Assembly (NCBI GenBank): GCA_016190755.1
Contig: JACPPY010000028.1
Location: 1 to 45,833, forward strand
Reading direction: 5' to 3'
Length of the DNA: 45,833 bases
Source: Chloroflexota bacterium
GTDB taxonomy: Bacteria > Chloroflexota > Dehalococcoidia > JACPPY01
Shown one piece after another: positions 18,264 to 25,750 of the stretch; within the stretch, counting starts at the first letter, position 1, and each line of letters begins with the position of its first letter. The translations under genes were made by a program, and so were the position numbers. A model generated the notes under the pieces. It saw only the letters and a program-made list of their open reading frames with translations. It was not told the origin of the DNA and did not search any database.

Positions 18264-19649
18264 ATGGCCATAGACGGTTCTGATTTGCCGCAAGCACGCG
18301 AGGGTGAGACGGCAGTAGTCGCTCACTATGCGACGAAGGTCCGATACGAGGACCTGCCCCCCGATGTCGTCGTGAAAGCCAAGCAGCATATCCTGGATAG
18401 CCTCGGTGCCATTCTGGTTGGCACAAGGCTTGAGGCCGGTCAGAGGATCGTCGATTTCGTCCGCCAGCATCCGGGGGTACCGGAAGCTACAGTCCTTGGG
18501 ACTTCTATCAAAACTTCATCCTTGACCGCGTCGCTGGCAAACGGCGTCCTAGGTCATGCTGACGAGAGCGACGATACGCATCTGACGGCCATTGTACATT
18601 CTGGTGCTACTGTTGTGCCCGCGGCTCTCTCGGTGGCTGAAAGGCTGGGCTCAAATGGCAGAGATTTCATTAACTCCGTAGTCCTTGGCTATGATATCAA
18701 CTGCCGTGTGGGTCAGGCGCTGGACGCGAGTCTGTTGAGGAAAAACAACCACAGCCCGTTGGGCATCCCAGGTTGCTTTGGCGCGGCGGCGGCCGCCGGC
18801 CGTCTTCTGGCCCTCGACGAAGAGAAGATGTGCTCAGCTTTCGGCCTGGCCGGTCAACAGGCTTCGGGCATATACGCTTGGCTTACGGAACCGCTTCACA
18901 TGGCAAAGGCTTTTGAGACCGGCGTGGCGGCGCGTAATGGGGTGACGGCTGCTTTCCTGGCGCAGTCAGGTTTCAAAGGGCCTCCGGCAGTATTCGAGGG
19001 CCAGCACAACATATTTGACGCCTTTTCTAGCAGCAACAACTTTGCGGCGCTCACCAGGGAGCTGGGTGTGCATTTTGAAATCGCTGACACAGTCTTCGTG
19101 AAATACCCTGTCGGTGGGCCGCTTCAGAATCCCCTGGACGGTCTCTTGAGCATCATGCGGGAGCATGGACTCCGGGCGGAAGATATCGATAAGGTAACCG
19201 TCTCCATTGCGCCTCATTGGGCGTGGCTAGTCAGCAACCGGCCAATACAGGACATCAGCATCGAACTTATTCTCGCAGCCGCCGCGTGCTACGGTCGCTT
19301 GGGGTGGGAAGAAGCGCATTCTGAGAAAACGCTGAAAGATGCGAACGTTCAGAAATTCAAAGCGAAAGTAAAACTAGTCGCCGATCCCGACATGGAAAAG
19401 ACTTACGTTCAGACGCGCGCCGCCAGAGTTGAGGTAGTTGCCAGAGATGGGAGAAGATACAAGATCAGTTTGGAGCATCCTCACGGCTCACCCCGGAACC
19501 CGTTCAGCCATGCCCAGGTGGAAGAGAAGTTCCTGGACTTGGCCTCTTCGGTGCTGGGGAAGAAAAAATCGCGCGAGGTTGTAGGCCTTGTACATCGACT
19601 GGATGATGTGCCGGACATACGCGCGTTGGGCGACTTGCTTCGCACCTAG
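18264..19649 (+). CDS. MmgE/PrpD-family protein
   Basis: This 461-residue protein has the all-helical N-terminal domain and characteristic stretches of the family: 'KAKQHILDSLGAILVGT' (about 39-55), 'ANGVLGHADESDDTH' (about 94-108, holding the conserved active-site Asp/His), 'GYDINCRVGQAL' and, late in the protein, 'LEHPHGSPRNP'. Known members are 2-methylcitrate dehydratase (PrpD), cis-aconitate decarboxylase and iminodisuccinate epimerase. The rest of the methylcitrate cycle is absent here, so the substrate is more likely another tricarboxylate or amino-dicarboxylate. It follows the hydrolase by 69 bp and completes the plus-strand lipoprotein-permease-hydrolase-PrpD series. Convergent with the selenoprotein gene, with 21 bp between stops. 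Confidence 0.92.
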   Translation: MAIDGSDLPQAREGETAVVAHYATKVRYEDLPPDVVVKAKQHILDSLGAILVGTRLEAGQRIVDFVRQHPGVPEATVLGTSIKTSSLTASLANGVLGHADESDDTHLTAIVHSGATVVPAALSVAERLGSNGRDFINSVVLGYDINCRVGQALDASLLRKNNHSPLGIPGCFGAAAAAGRLLALDEEKMCSAFGLAGQQASGIYAWLTEPLHMAKAFETGVAARNGVTAAFLAQSGFKGPPAVFEGQHNIFDAFSSSNNFAALTRELGVHFEIADTVFVKYPVGGPLQNPLDGLLSIMREHGLRAEDIDKVTVSIAPHWAWLVSNRPIQDISIELILAAAACYGRLGWEEAHSEKTLKDANVQKFKAKVKLVADPDMEKTYVQTRAARVEVVARDGRRYKISLEHPHGSPRNPFSHAQVEEKFLDLASSVLGKKKSREVVGLVHRLDDVPDIRALGDLLRT

Positions 19650-19670
19650 CGGGGGCTGTAACAACCTCCT

Positions 19671-21314
19671 CTACCTCCAGGGACCTATCCGTTTGGAAAC
19701 CATCGCCTTAGGGCCAGGCCAGAATTGCGAGTGCTTCCCGGCGCCCCCGCAAACTATCATTTGAATATCCTCAGGTTTGGCCACTATCGGGACAAGTGTT
19801 TCGCTTCCGTAGCGCAGCTCTGGGAAGTCCTCATTTGGGCTGCAAATACCGCGGTCCCAGGCAGCCTTTGCGTAAACGGATACAGGGTATCTTGCGTTTT
19901 CCCAGAGGTACTGTCTTATCGAGGCTTTGGTGTAGCCGCTCCTCACCAGCAGATCAGCATGCTCGGGACACCAACCCAGCAGAACGGGCGAGTGTTTCAT
20001 GCAGGTGGTGTAAGGCTGGTTAATGCTGTAAGCTGTATATTTCAACAACTCCTTTCCCGTGGTGCTGTTATGGTCGCTGATGTCGAGCGGCTGGTACACG
20101 ACTTTTGCTGTGACCAGATCTTCATTCTTTCCGTACCCCTGCTCGACTGCATAAGAGGCCCAGGCGAGTTCACCTTCGTTCTCGCCAAGAACGTAGTTCA
20201 AGAGGTCAGCAGGCGACGCCAGAGTAGAATGGTCCCTATCCGGGGGCAAAGAGCCGCCAATGACTTTCGAGATCAGCCCTATTGCATAGCCGATCGAGGC
20301 GTTCGCCTGAAAGCATAGACCTGCCGCCCCCGTGCCGCAGGCAATGCCTATCTCCTTGACCATCGGACCGCTTATAAGGAACAGGAGGCTTTCTGTCCCA
20401 GTAGTTGTCGCTTGATGTGCGTAGCCCAGCTCTGGTTCCTTCATTGCCTCCGCTATGGCCAGTAGTGTCGGCATGTACTGCGGCTTACATCCCGCCATGA
20501 CAGCACAAGCTGCCACCAGTTCCACCGTGACTATCCCCATCCTCGGTGGAATTCCGTCCCAGACGATCTCGTCCGGGGCATGGCTCGTTCCAGCTAGCAT
20601 GTTAGCCACCAGTCTGCGGGTGGGCGGAACAAAAGGAAGACCTGTTGATAGAGATCGCTTGAAGAACAGCTCTTGTATATCGGAGACGGTCCCCCTGATT
20701 TTTATGGTGTCCGCGGGGTAAGAGGGTTTTGCTGCCGGTGTCTTTGATGCTCTGGGCCGCCATCCCGTCATAGCCGCCAAGATATGGGGGAAGGCATTCT
20801 TGATTTTGGCCTCCAACTCCTCTGAAGGTATTCCCCCGATGGGATGAGGAATCTCGACAAAGCACTGGTCGGCCATACCGTTGCTTGCGGACGTATACCT
20901 GGCCAGCCGCATGAAACTGCTCGTAATCATAGTGGCTGTTGGAATTCCAAGACCCTCCAGGTGGATCGCATCTCGCACAACTTGCGACGTACAACCGCCT
21001 CAGTCGCCGTGACTACATATGACGATGTCCGCCCTGAGGGATGCCATACTGGATAACGTCTTAGGGTCCAGACCCCCGAAGGTCCTGCTTTCGGGCACTG
21101 CCTCCCAGTACTTGATGACCTTCAGGCCTTTGAACCTTTCGCCCAGTAATCCGGCTATCCTTTCGAGGACCTCTTTCCCACCGTTTTTCGCGTTCCAGTA
21201 CAGCCCAATGGTCTTGTCCTCCAGGGTAGAGGGGCGAGCGGCGATATTGGCCAGAATGGGTTTACACACTCCCTGCGGATTGACCAGTTCCCATTCAATC
21301 TCTTCGGGGACCAT
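19671..21314 (-). CDS. UGSC-type selenoprotein with Sec-Gly-Gly-Cys motif, fused to an unnamed C-terminal domain (TGA read as selenocysteine)
   Basis: Reading through the in-frame TGA at 21002-21000 joins a 104-residue frame to the long frame starting in the same phase, giving 547 residues with Sec105. The first about 190 residues follow the UGSC (seleno)protein family on both sides of the TGA: 'LEDKTIGLYWNAKNGG', 'LRADIVICSHGD', then U-G-G-C-T-S (105-110), 'RDAIHLEGLGIPTA' and 'VEIPHPIGGIPSEEL'. The family's Ser107 is Gly here. From about 200 a second domain begins ('LPFVPPTRRLVANMLAGT', 'AVMAGCKPQYMP', 'QANASIGYAIGLIS', 'IVCGGAGKHSQFWPG') that I cannot name. AAAGGAG lies 7 nt before the ATG. 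Sec plus Cys suggests thiol/selenol redox chemistry or electrophile binding. The gene follows an ABC permease by 65 bp. The alternative, a true stop with a GTG restart, would cut the family domain in half. Confidence 0.88.
20964..20996 (-). promoter_or_regulatory. Predicted bacterial SECIS hairpin
   Basis: In the mRNA a 33-nt hairpin starts three nucleotides after the TGA. The lower stem GGUUGUA pairs with UGCGAUC (7 bp, including three G-U). A 2x2 internal loop (CG against GA) follows, then the upper stem UCGCA with UGCGA (5 bp) and the apical loop AGUUG. The loop begins 17 nt after the UGA and has G as its second base. Bacterial SECIS rules require roughly 16-37 nt spacing, an upper stem of at least 4 bp and a G in the first two loop positions, so all three are met. 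Confidence 0.78.
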
Positions 21315-21379
21315 TCTTCAGTCTCCTTTGTCCATGGCAAACTATTTTGATGGGCACCGATACGGGTCTGCTGCCACTA

Positions 21380-23113
21380 TTATTGAAGCAGGGCCTTGGG
21401 AGTCGGACGCTGTTCCTTTGACATCTGGGGGCCGACCCGTTCGCCGAGCATTGTGGCAGCAACGAAGCAGATGGCTATTAACACCGCTTCGAGCAGCCCC
21501 AGGACGATAGCTTCCTCAAGAAAACCTGTGCGCCACCAGTCCCATACCTGGGTCGACATCACGGTCGATTCAGGACTATAGAGTAGGATCACGGTGGACA
21601 GGTCTTTCACGGCGAAGGCGAACAGCAGTATCCATCCGGAGACCAGGCCACGAGAGAGCAATGGGACCATGATTATGGTAAACGTCCGGAGCCAGGTTGC
21701 GCCCGAGGCCTTCGCGGATTCTTCGAGTTCATTCGATATCTGCACGATAGTGCTGGTCATTGTTCTGGTGCCCAAAGGCAGGCCCGTCGTAGTCAGCGCC
21801 AAAATCATCAGCAAAAGTGTGCCGTATATGCGGAACGGAAGCGGCAAGAAGAGGTAAGCCCACAGGAATCCCAGGGCCATTACGATACTCGGCACCGCCC
21901 ACGGAATCCAGACAACAAAGTCGAGGACTCGCCTGCCCGACACGCGCGTCTTGACCACTGTGTAAGCCACCAGAGAGCACAAGACCATTCCCGCCGTTGC
22001 CACGGCCGTAGACATCAGAACAGTGTTTTTCATAGCCAACCACAGTCCGGAAGCGCTGAAGGCACGCTGGTAGTGACTGAAGGTATACATGCTGTCGGAG
22101 AAAACGCCGACAACCTTCATGAAAGACCCCCAGATCAATACTCCGAGTGGCAAAAAAGTGCTGACCACCAAAAACGTCAGCACATACGCAAATGCTATCC
22201 ACCTGCCCCAGCCAAGTTTCGTAACTTGCGGACGGTATCCCTTACCCGTGACTGTCGTGTACTCTTTGCCGCCAAGGAGCTTCCATTGAAAGAAAACTAT
22301 GAAGAAGGTGATAACTAGCATTGTGACAGACAATGCCATTGCTGCAGGATAATTCGGTGGCTCAGTCAGGTTTATGTAGTTGTAGACCTTGGTGGTCAAC
22401 ACGTATATGTCAGCGCGTATCCCAAGCATTGCCTCCACTACGAAGGAGTCCATCGAACGGACGAACCCCAGGGCGGTGGTAGCGAGTATGGCCGGGGCAA
22501 GCAGAGGCAAATTTATCCTCGTGACAGTAGACCACATACTGGCGCCGGATGCCTTCGCAGCTTCCTCCAGGCTGGCGTCCATGGATTTGAACGCCGGGGC
22601 GATAAATATATACAGCACCGGCACCCAGACAAGGATGCTCACCAGGATTATCCCACCGTAGGAGAACACGTTTAGAGGTGGCAGATGGAAAGGCAGGATA
22701 TCTGCGAGGAAGACATTGAGGAGTCCGGTCCGTGGGCTGAGCAAGACTATCCAGGCCAGGATTCTGGGGAGCAGCGGCACAAAGAAGGTAAACAGCAGGC
22801 TGATTTCCAGTATGCGCTTGCCGCGTACATTGGTGCGCGCCATGATCCACGCCAGAGAGATGGCGATGGCCACAGAAATAACAGTCCTGACCGTGGCGAG
22901 CCAGAAGGTTGTCCAGAGAAGGCTGTAAGTGCTTGGATTTCCAAAGGCTTCAATGTAGCCGCGAGGGCTGAGGTGCCCGGAAGCTCCCGGCATTGATGAC
23001 CAGACGCTTCCAAAGAAGACCATCCCGACCGGGTACAGTATCATGAACCCGACGACCAAGAACAGGCACGCCATCAGTATTGACGAGCGATTCACCCTGT
23101 TCTTGATGCTCAT
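21380..23113 (-). CDS. ABC transporter permease, fused double-domain (second system)
   Basis: This 577-residue protein again has two permease halves. EAA loops are SLEEAAKASGASMWSTVTRI (181-200) and 'ELEESAKASGATWLRTF' in the second half. About 12 membrane segments are visible. It is the same architecture as the plus-strand permease but clearly diverged, so it is not a recent duplication. Its lipoprotein partner lies 60 bp upstream and the selenoprotein gene 65 bp downstream, with no ATPase in between. The ATG at 23113 has no good Shine-Dalgarno sequence, which would fit translation following from the lipoprotein gene. Confidence 0.92.
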   Translation of the reverse strand: MSIKNRVNRSSILMACLFLVVGFMILYPVGMVFFGSVWSSMPGASGHLSPRGYIEAFGNPSTYSLLWTTFWLATVRTVISVAIAISLAWIMARTNVRGKRILEISLLFTFFVPLLPRILAWIVLLSPRTGLLNVFLADILPFHLPPLNVFSYGGIILVSILVWVPVLYIFIAPAFKSMDASLEEAAKASGASMWSTVTRINLPLLAPAILATTALGFVRSMDSFVVEAMLGIRADIYVLTTKVYNYINLTEPPNYPAAMALSVTMLVITFFIVFFQWKLLGGKEYTTVTGKGYRPQVTKLGWGRWIAFAYVLTFLVVSTFLPLGVLIWGSFMKVVGVFSDSMYTFSHYQRAFSASGLWLAMKNTVLMSTAVATAGMVLCSLVAYTVVKTRVSGRRVLDFVVWIPWAVPSIVMALGFLWAYLFLPLPFRIYGTLLLMILALTTTGLPLGTRTMTSTIVQISNELEESAKASGATWLRTFTIIMVPLLSRGLVSGWILLFAFAVKDLSTVILLYSPESTVMSTQVWDWWRTGFLEEAIVLGLLEAVLIAICFVAATMLGERVGPQMSKEQRPTPKALLQ

Positions 23114-23173
23114 GAGGAAACCCGCGCGGGCGTACCGGCCTCACCGGACACGAGGCCAGGAACATGCGTGGCG

Positions 23174-24340
23174 CTACTTGGCAAGGTATTTCTTGATGTC
23201 GTTTCGTGCCTCAGCGACACCCTTCAGGTCTTCTTCCGGTGTCGTTAACAGCAGCTTCTGGCCAGTCAAGTCCAGGTCAGGCATATCTACCCTGGCACCG
23301 GCACGCATGGGTGAGCCTCTGCCCGTACTGCCGGTTATGTCTTGACCTTCCTCGAACATGTAGTTGATGAAGAGCTTAGAAGCATTGGGGTGAGGGCTCC
23401 CCTTGAGCAGACCGATGCCGATCTCTGAGACGACCGTGCCTTCCTTGAATGTTATGTATTTCGTGGGGGTGTTTGGTATTGAGGCCAGCTCACGCGGAGC
23501 CAAGGCGAGTCCGATATAATACTCTCCGGTGGCCACCGCCCTTGCCTGGAGGTTCCTATCTCTTTCGAGGATAAGGCCCTGGGCACCGATCTTGCTCCAT
23601 GCCTCCTCCCCGTAGACCCGCTTGATCCAGTAGAACATCTTGTTGGCGCCGCCCGGCACTGTCGGGTCCTGAGTTGTGATCTTGCCCTTCCACCAGGGAG
23701 TGGCCAAATCCATCCAGCTCTTAGGCTCCTTGTCTGGAGTGACCAGCTTGGTATTTATTATGGCGCCTTGAGGCGAAACGGAATACACAGGTGAGAACTC
23801 CTTGAAGAGCGCCTGGTCATGTAAGGGGTCTGCCACCCATTTCACACCGGCAACCTGTGCTGCCGGCGGACTAAAGTAAGCCAACCGGCCTTGTGTTGAG
23901 AAGGTCCGCAGGTCAGAAAGCCCGGTGGTCACGACGTCCCCTATCATCTGGCCGGATTCCTGTTCTGCCGCGATCTTAGGGCCCAGGCCGCCGCTTTGGG
24001 TAGCATAGACCACGAGCTTGACCCCTGGATATTTCTTGCCAAAAGCCTCAACCATCGGGTCGGTATGAGTTTTGGCGTCCTGCGTATACCATACTACCTG
24101 CCCCTCTTTTCGGGCAGCTTCGTAGGTATTCTTCTCCCAGGTGGCCAGTTCGCTCGCAGAAATGGTCTGTCCCGCGGTGGGCGACGATGCAGTTGGCGCC
24201 GGTGAAGACGGTTTAGTTGTCGCTGCTGAAGAAGATGTCGCGGGTGAAGAGGATGCAGGCGTGCTTTTGCTACAGCCAAACATCAGTGTGGCGACCGCCA
24301 ATATGGAGGCCAGAATTACGATCAACAGGCGTTTTTTCAA
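23174..24340 (-). CDS. ABC transporter substrate-binding lipoprotein (second system)
   Basis: This 388-residue exported protein has a Lys-Lys-Arg start, a hydrophobic core and Cys23 in TLMFGC (the -3 position is Met, a weak but acceptable lipobox). A Ser/Thr/Ala/Pro tether follows to about residue 60. The mature domain has 'AARKEGQVVWYTQDAKTHTDPMVEAFGKKYPGVKL' and 'GLLKGSPHPNASKLFINYMFEEGQ', typical of the same Fe3+-like binding cluster as the first lipoprotein. The initiation codon is TTG (24340-24338) with GGGAGG 5 nt upstream. A consensus-like promoter lies 45 bp further up. It is the first gene of the lipoprotein-permease-selenoprotein operon, so its ligand may be related to the selenoprotein's substrate. 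Confidence 0.88.
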   Translation of the reverse strand: MKKRLLIVILASILAVATLMFGCSKSTPASSSPATSSSAATTKPSSPAPTASSPTAGQTISASELATWEKNTYEAARKEGQVVWYTQDAKTHTDPMVEAFGKKYPGVKLVVYATQSGGLGPKIAAEQESGQMIGDVVTTGLSDLRTFSTQGRLAYFSPPAAQVAGVKWVADPLHDQALFKEFSPVYSVSPQGAIINTKLVTPDKEPKSWMDLATPWWKGKITTQDPTVPGGANKMFYWIKRVYGEEAWSKIGAQGLILERDRNLQARAVATGEYYIGLALAPRELASIPNTPTKYITFKEGTVVSEIGIGLLKGSPHPNASKLFINYMFEEGQDITGSTGRGSPMRAGARVDMPDLDLTGQKLLLTTPEEDLKGVAEARNDIKKYLAK

Positions 24341-24384
24341 CTTCCCCTCCCGGTACGAGGCTAATTCCCCCAGAATATTAGCTC

Positions 24385-24413
24385 ATTTTATAGTCCCCAC
24401 CCCACGATGTCAA
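24385..24413 (-). promoter_or_regulatory. Promoter of the lipoprotein-permease-selenoprotein operon
   Basis: On the minus strand TTGACA (24413-24408) is followed after exactly 17 nt by TAAAAT (24390-24385). The -35 is perfect and the -10 matches 5 of 6. The start would lie near 24378, giving a short leader of about 38 nt. Confidence 0.7.
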
Positions 24414-24424
24414 CATATTTGACA
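24408..24424. promoter_or_regulatory. Palindrome formed by divergent -35 boxes
   Basis: TGTCAA-catat-TTGACA is a perfect 6-bp inverted repeat with a 5-nt centre. The two arms are the -35 boxes of the two divergent promoters. It may simply be shared promoter elements, or a regulator operator covering both. Confidence 0.5.
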
Positions 24425-24445
24425 CAAATACCACTGCGGTATAAG
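24419..24445 (+). promoter_or_regulatory. Candidate promoter of the CaiB-family gene
   Basis: TTGACA (24419-24424) is followed by TATAAG (24440-24445) with a 15-nt spacer, which is short. TAAGCT at 17 nt is the alternative -10. The CaiB-family ATG is at 24495. Confidence 0.35.
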
Positions 24446-24494
24446 CTTGCCACTGCATGCACATTGGCAGCCAGATTGACATGAGAACATAGTA

Positions 24495-25712
24495 ATGCTT
24501 GCGCTCGAAGGCATCAAAGTATTGGACCTGACCAGAGTGGGACCGGGGCCATTCTGTACCATGGTCCTGGCTGATCTGGGTGCAGAGGTGATTATGATTG
24601 AGGCTCCAGCGACTGTAGGAGCCCGTCAATCCGGACTGGGGCAGCTAGTCTCGGACAGGGCCGGAAAAAGGACCGCCGCCCATCAACCCTTCAACCGAAA
24701 TAAGAAGAGCGTCTGTCTCGATCTGAAGTCAAAAGATGGCCGCAATGTTTTCTACAAACTAGCCCAACACGCTGACGTTGTTGTTGAGGGATTCAGGCCG
24801 GGCGCAGCTGAACGCCTTGGTGTAAGTTACGAAACCATGCGCCAGCAAACCCCCAGGGCTATTTATTGCTCTATTACTGGATATGGTTCAGATGGTCCGT
24901 ACCACGATCTGCCGGGGCACGATGTCAACTACATATCTATGGCCGGGGCATTGGACCTGATCGGTGAGGCTGACCGCAAACCGATCATACCGTTAAACCT
25001 GCTCGCTGACTTCGGTGGCGGTGGAATGAGCGCTGCCGTAGGAATATTGGCTGCCCTCATCGCCAGGAATAGCCTGGGCAAAGGTCAACATATAGATATA
25101 TCGCTGACCGATAGTGCCATTTTTCTCCTTACCAGATACGCGACGCAGTATCTAAATGATGGGGTCGTATTGAAGCGGGGAGAGCTGGTCAACGGTGGTG
25201 CCTACCCCTATTACAATGTGTACCAGACCAAAGACGGTAAGTTTCTTACTATTGGCTGTCTAGAGCCGTGGCTATGGGAAAACCTGTGCCGGGCGATTGA
25301 GAGAGAAGACCTGATACCATACCACTTTGAGGCTGACCATCTCCTTCATAAAGGAGAGGGCAAAGAATGGGCGATGGTCGCCTCGTCCCTTGAACAAGTT
25401 TTCCTTACGAAGACGAGGGACGAGTGGTTTGAGATACTGAAACAGAAGGACGTTCCTATCGGAAAAGTCTATTCCATGGACGAGGTGTTCAATGACCCTC
25501 AGGTGCTTCATCGGGGAATGGTCGTTGAGGTCGAACGGGCTACCGAAGGCAAGGTGAAACAGGTAGGTATCCCGATCAAGCTGTCCGATACACCAGGTAA
25601 GATACGAAGCTTGCCCCCGGAGTTGGGCCAGCACACAGAGGAGATACTGCAAGGGCTGGGCTATGGCCAGGATGCCATTAATGCCATGCGCTGCCGGGGT
25701 ATTATTAACTGA
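24495..25712 (+). CDS. CaiB/BaiF family III CoA-transferase or alpha-methylacyl-CoA racemase
   Basis: This 405-residue protein starts with 'LALEGIKVLDLTRVGPGPFC', the family III N-terminus, followed by 'NRNKKSVCLDLKSKDG' and 'VVVEGFRPGAAERLG'. The catalytic Asp is Asp143 in GHDVNY. The region GHDVNYISMAGALDLIG plus 'PLNLLADFGGGGMSAAVGI' resembles alpha-methylacyl-CoA racemases more than formyl- or succinyl-CoA transferases. Either it moves CoA between acids or it inverts the alpha carbon of a branched acyl-CoA. It is divergent from the lipoprotein operon and convergent with the acyl-CoA dehydrogenase at 25751 (38 bp between stops). The Shine-Dalgarno sequence is weak. Confidence 0.92.
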   Translation: MLALEGIKVLDLTRVGPGPFCTMVLADLGAEVIMIEAPATVGARQSGLGQLVSDRAGKRTAAHQPFNRNKKSVCLDLKSKDGRNVFYKLAQHADVVVEGFRPGAAERLGVSYETMRQQTPRAIYCSITGYGSDGPYHDLPGHDVNYISMAGALDLIGEADRKPIIPLNLLADFGGGGMSAAVGILAALIARNSLGKGQHIDISLTDSAIFLLTRYATQYLNDGVVLKRGELVNGGAYPYYNVYQTKDGKFLTIGCLEPWLWENLCRAIEREDLIPYHFEADHLLHKGEGKEWAMVASSLEQVFLTKTRDEWFEILKQKDVPIGKVYSMDEVFNDPQVLHRGMVVEVERATEGKVKQVGIPIKLSDTPGKIRSLPPELGQHTEEILQGLGYGQDAINAMRCRGIIN

Positions 25713-25750
25713 GCCTTATATCGCGCTCGATAGGTAATCCAACCGAATCG

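Noticed and set aside
21000-21002. TGA as a genuine stop with a separate 435-residue gene starting at GTG 20978
   Set aside because: The seven codons between TGA and the GTG encode family-conserved residues, no ribosome-binding site precedes that GTG, and the family domain would be split in two.
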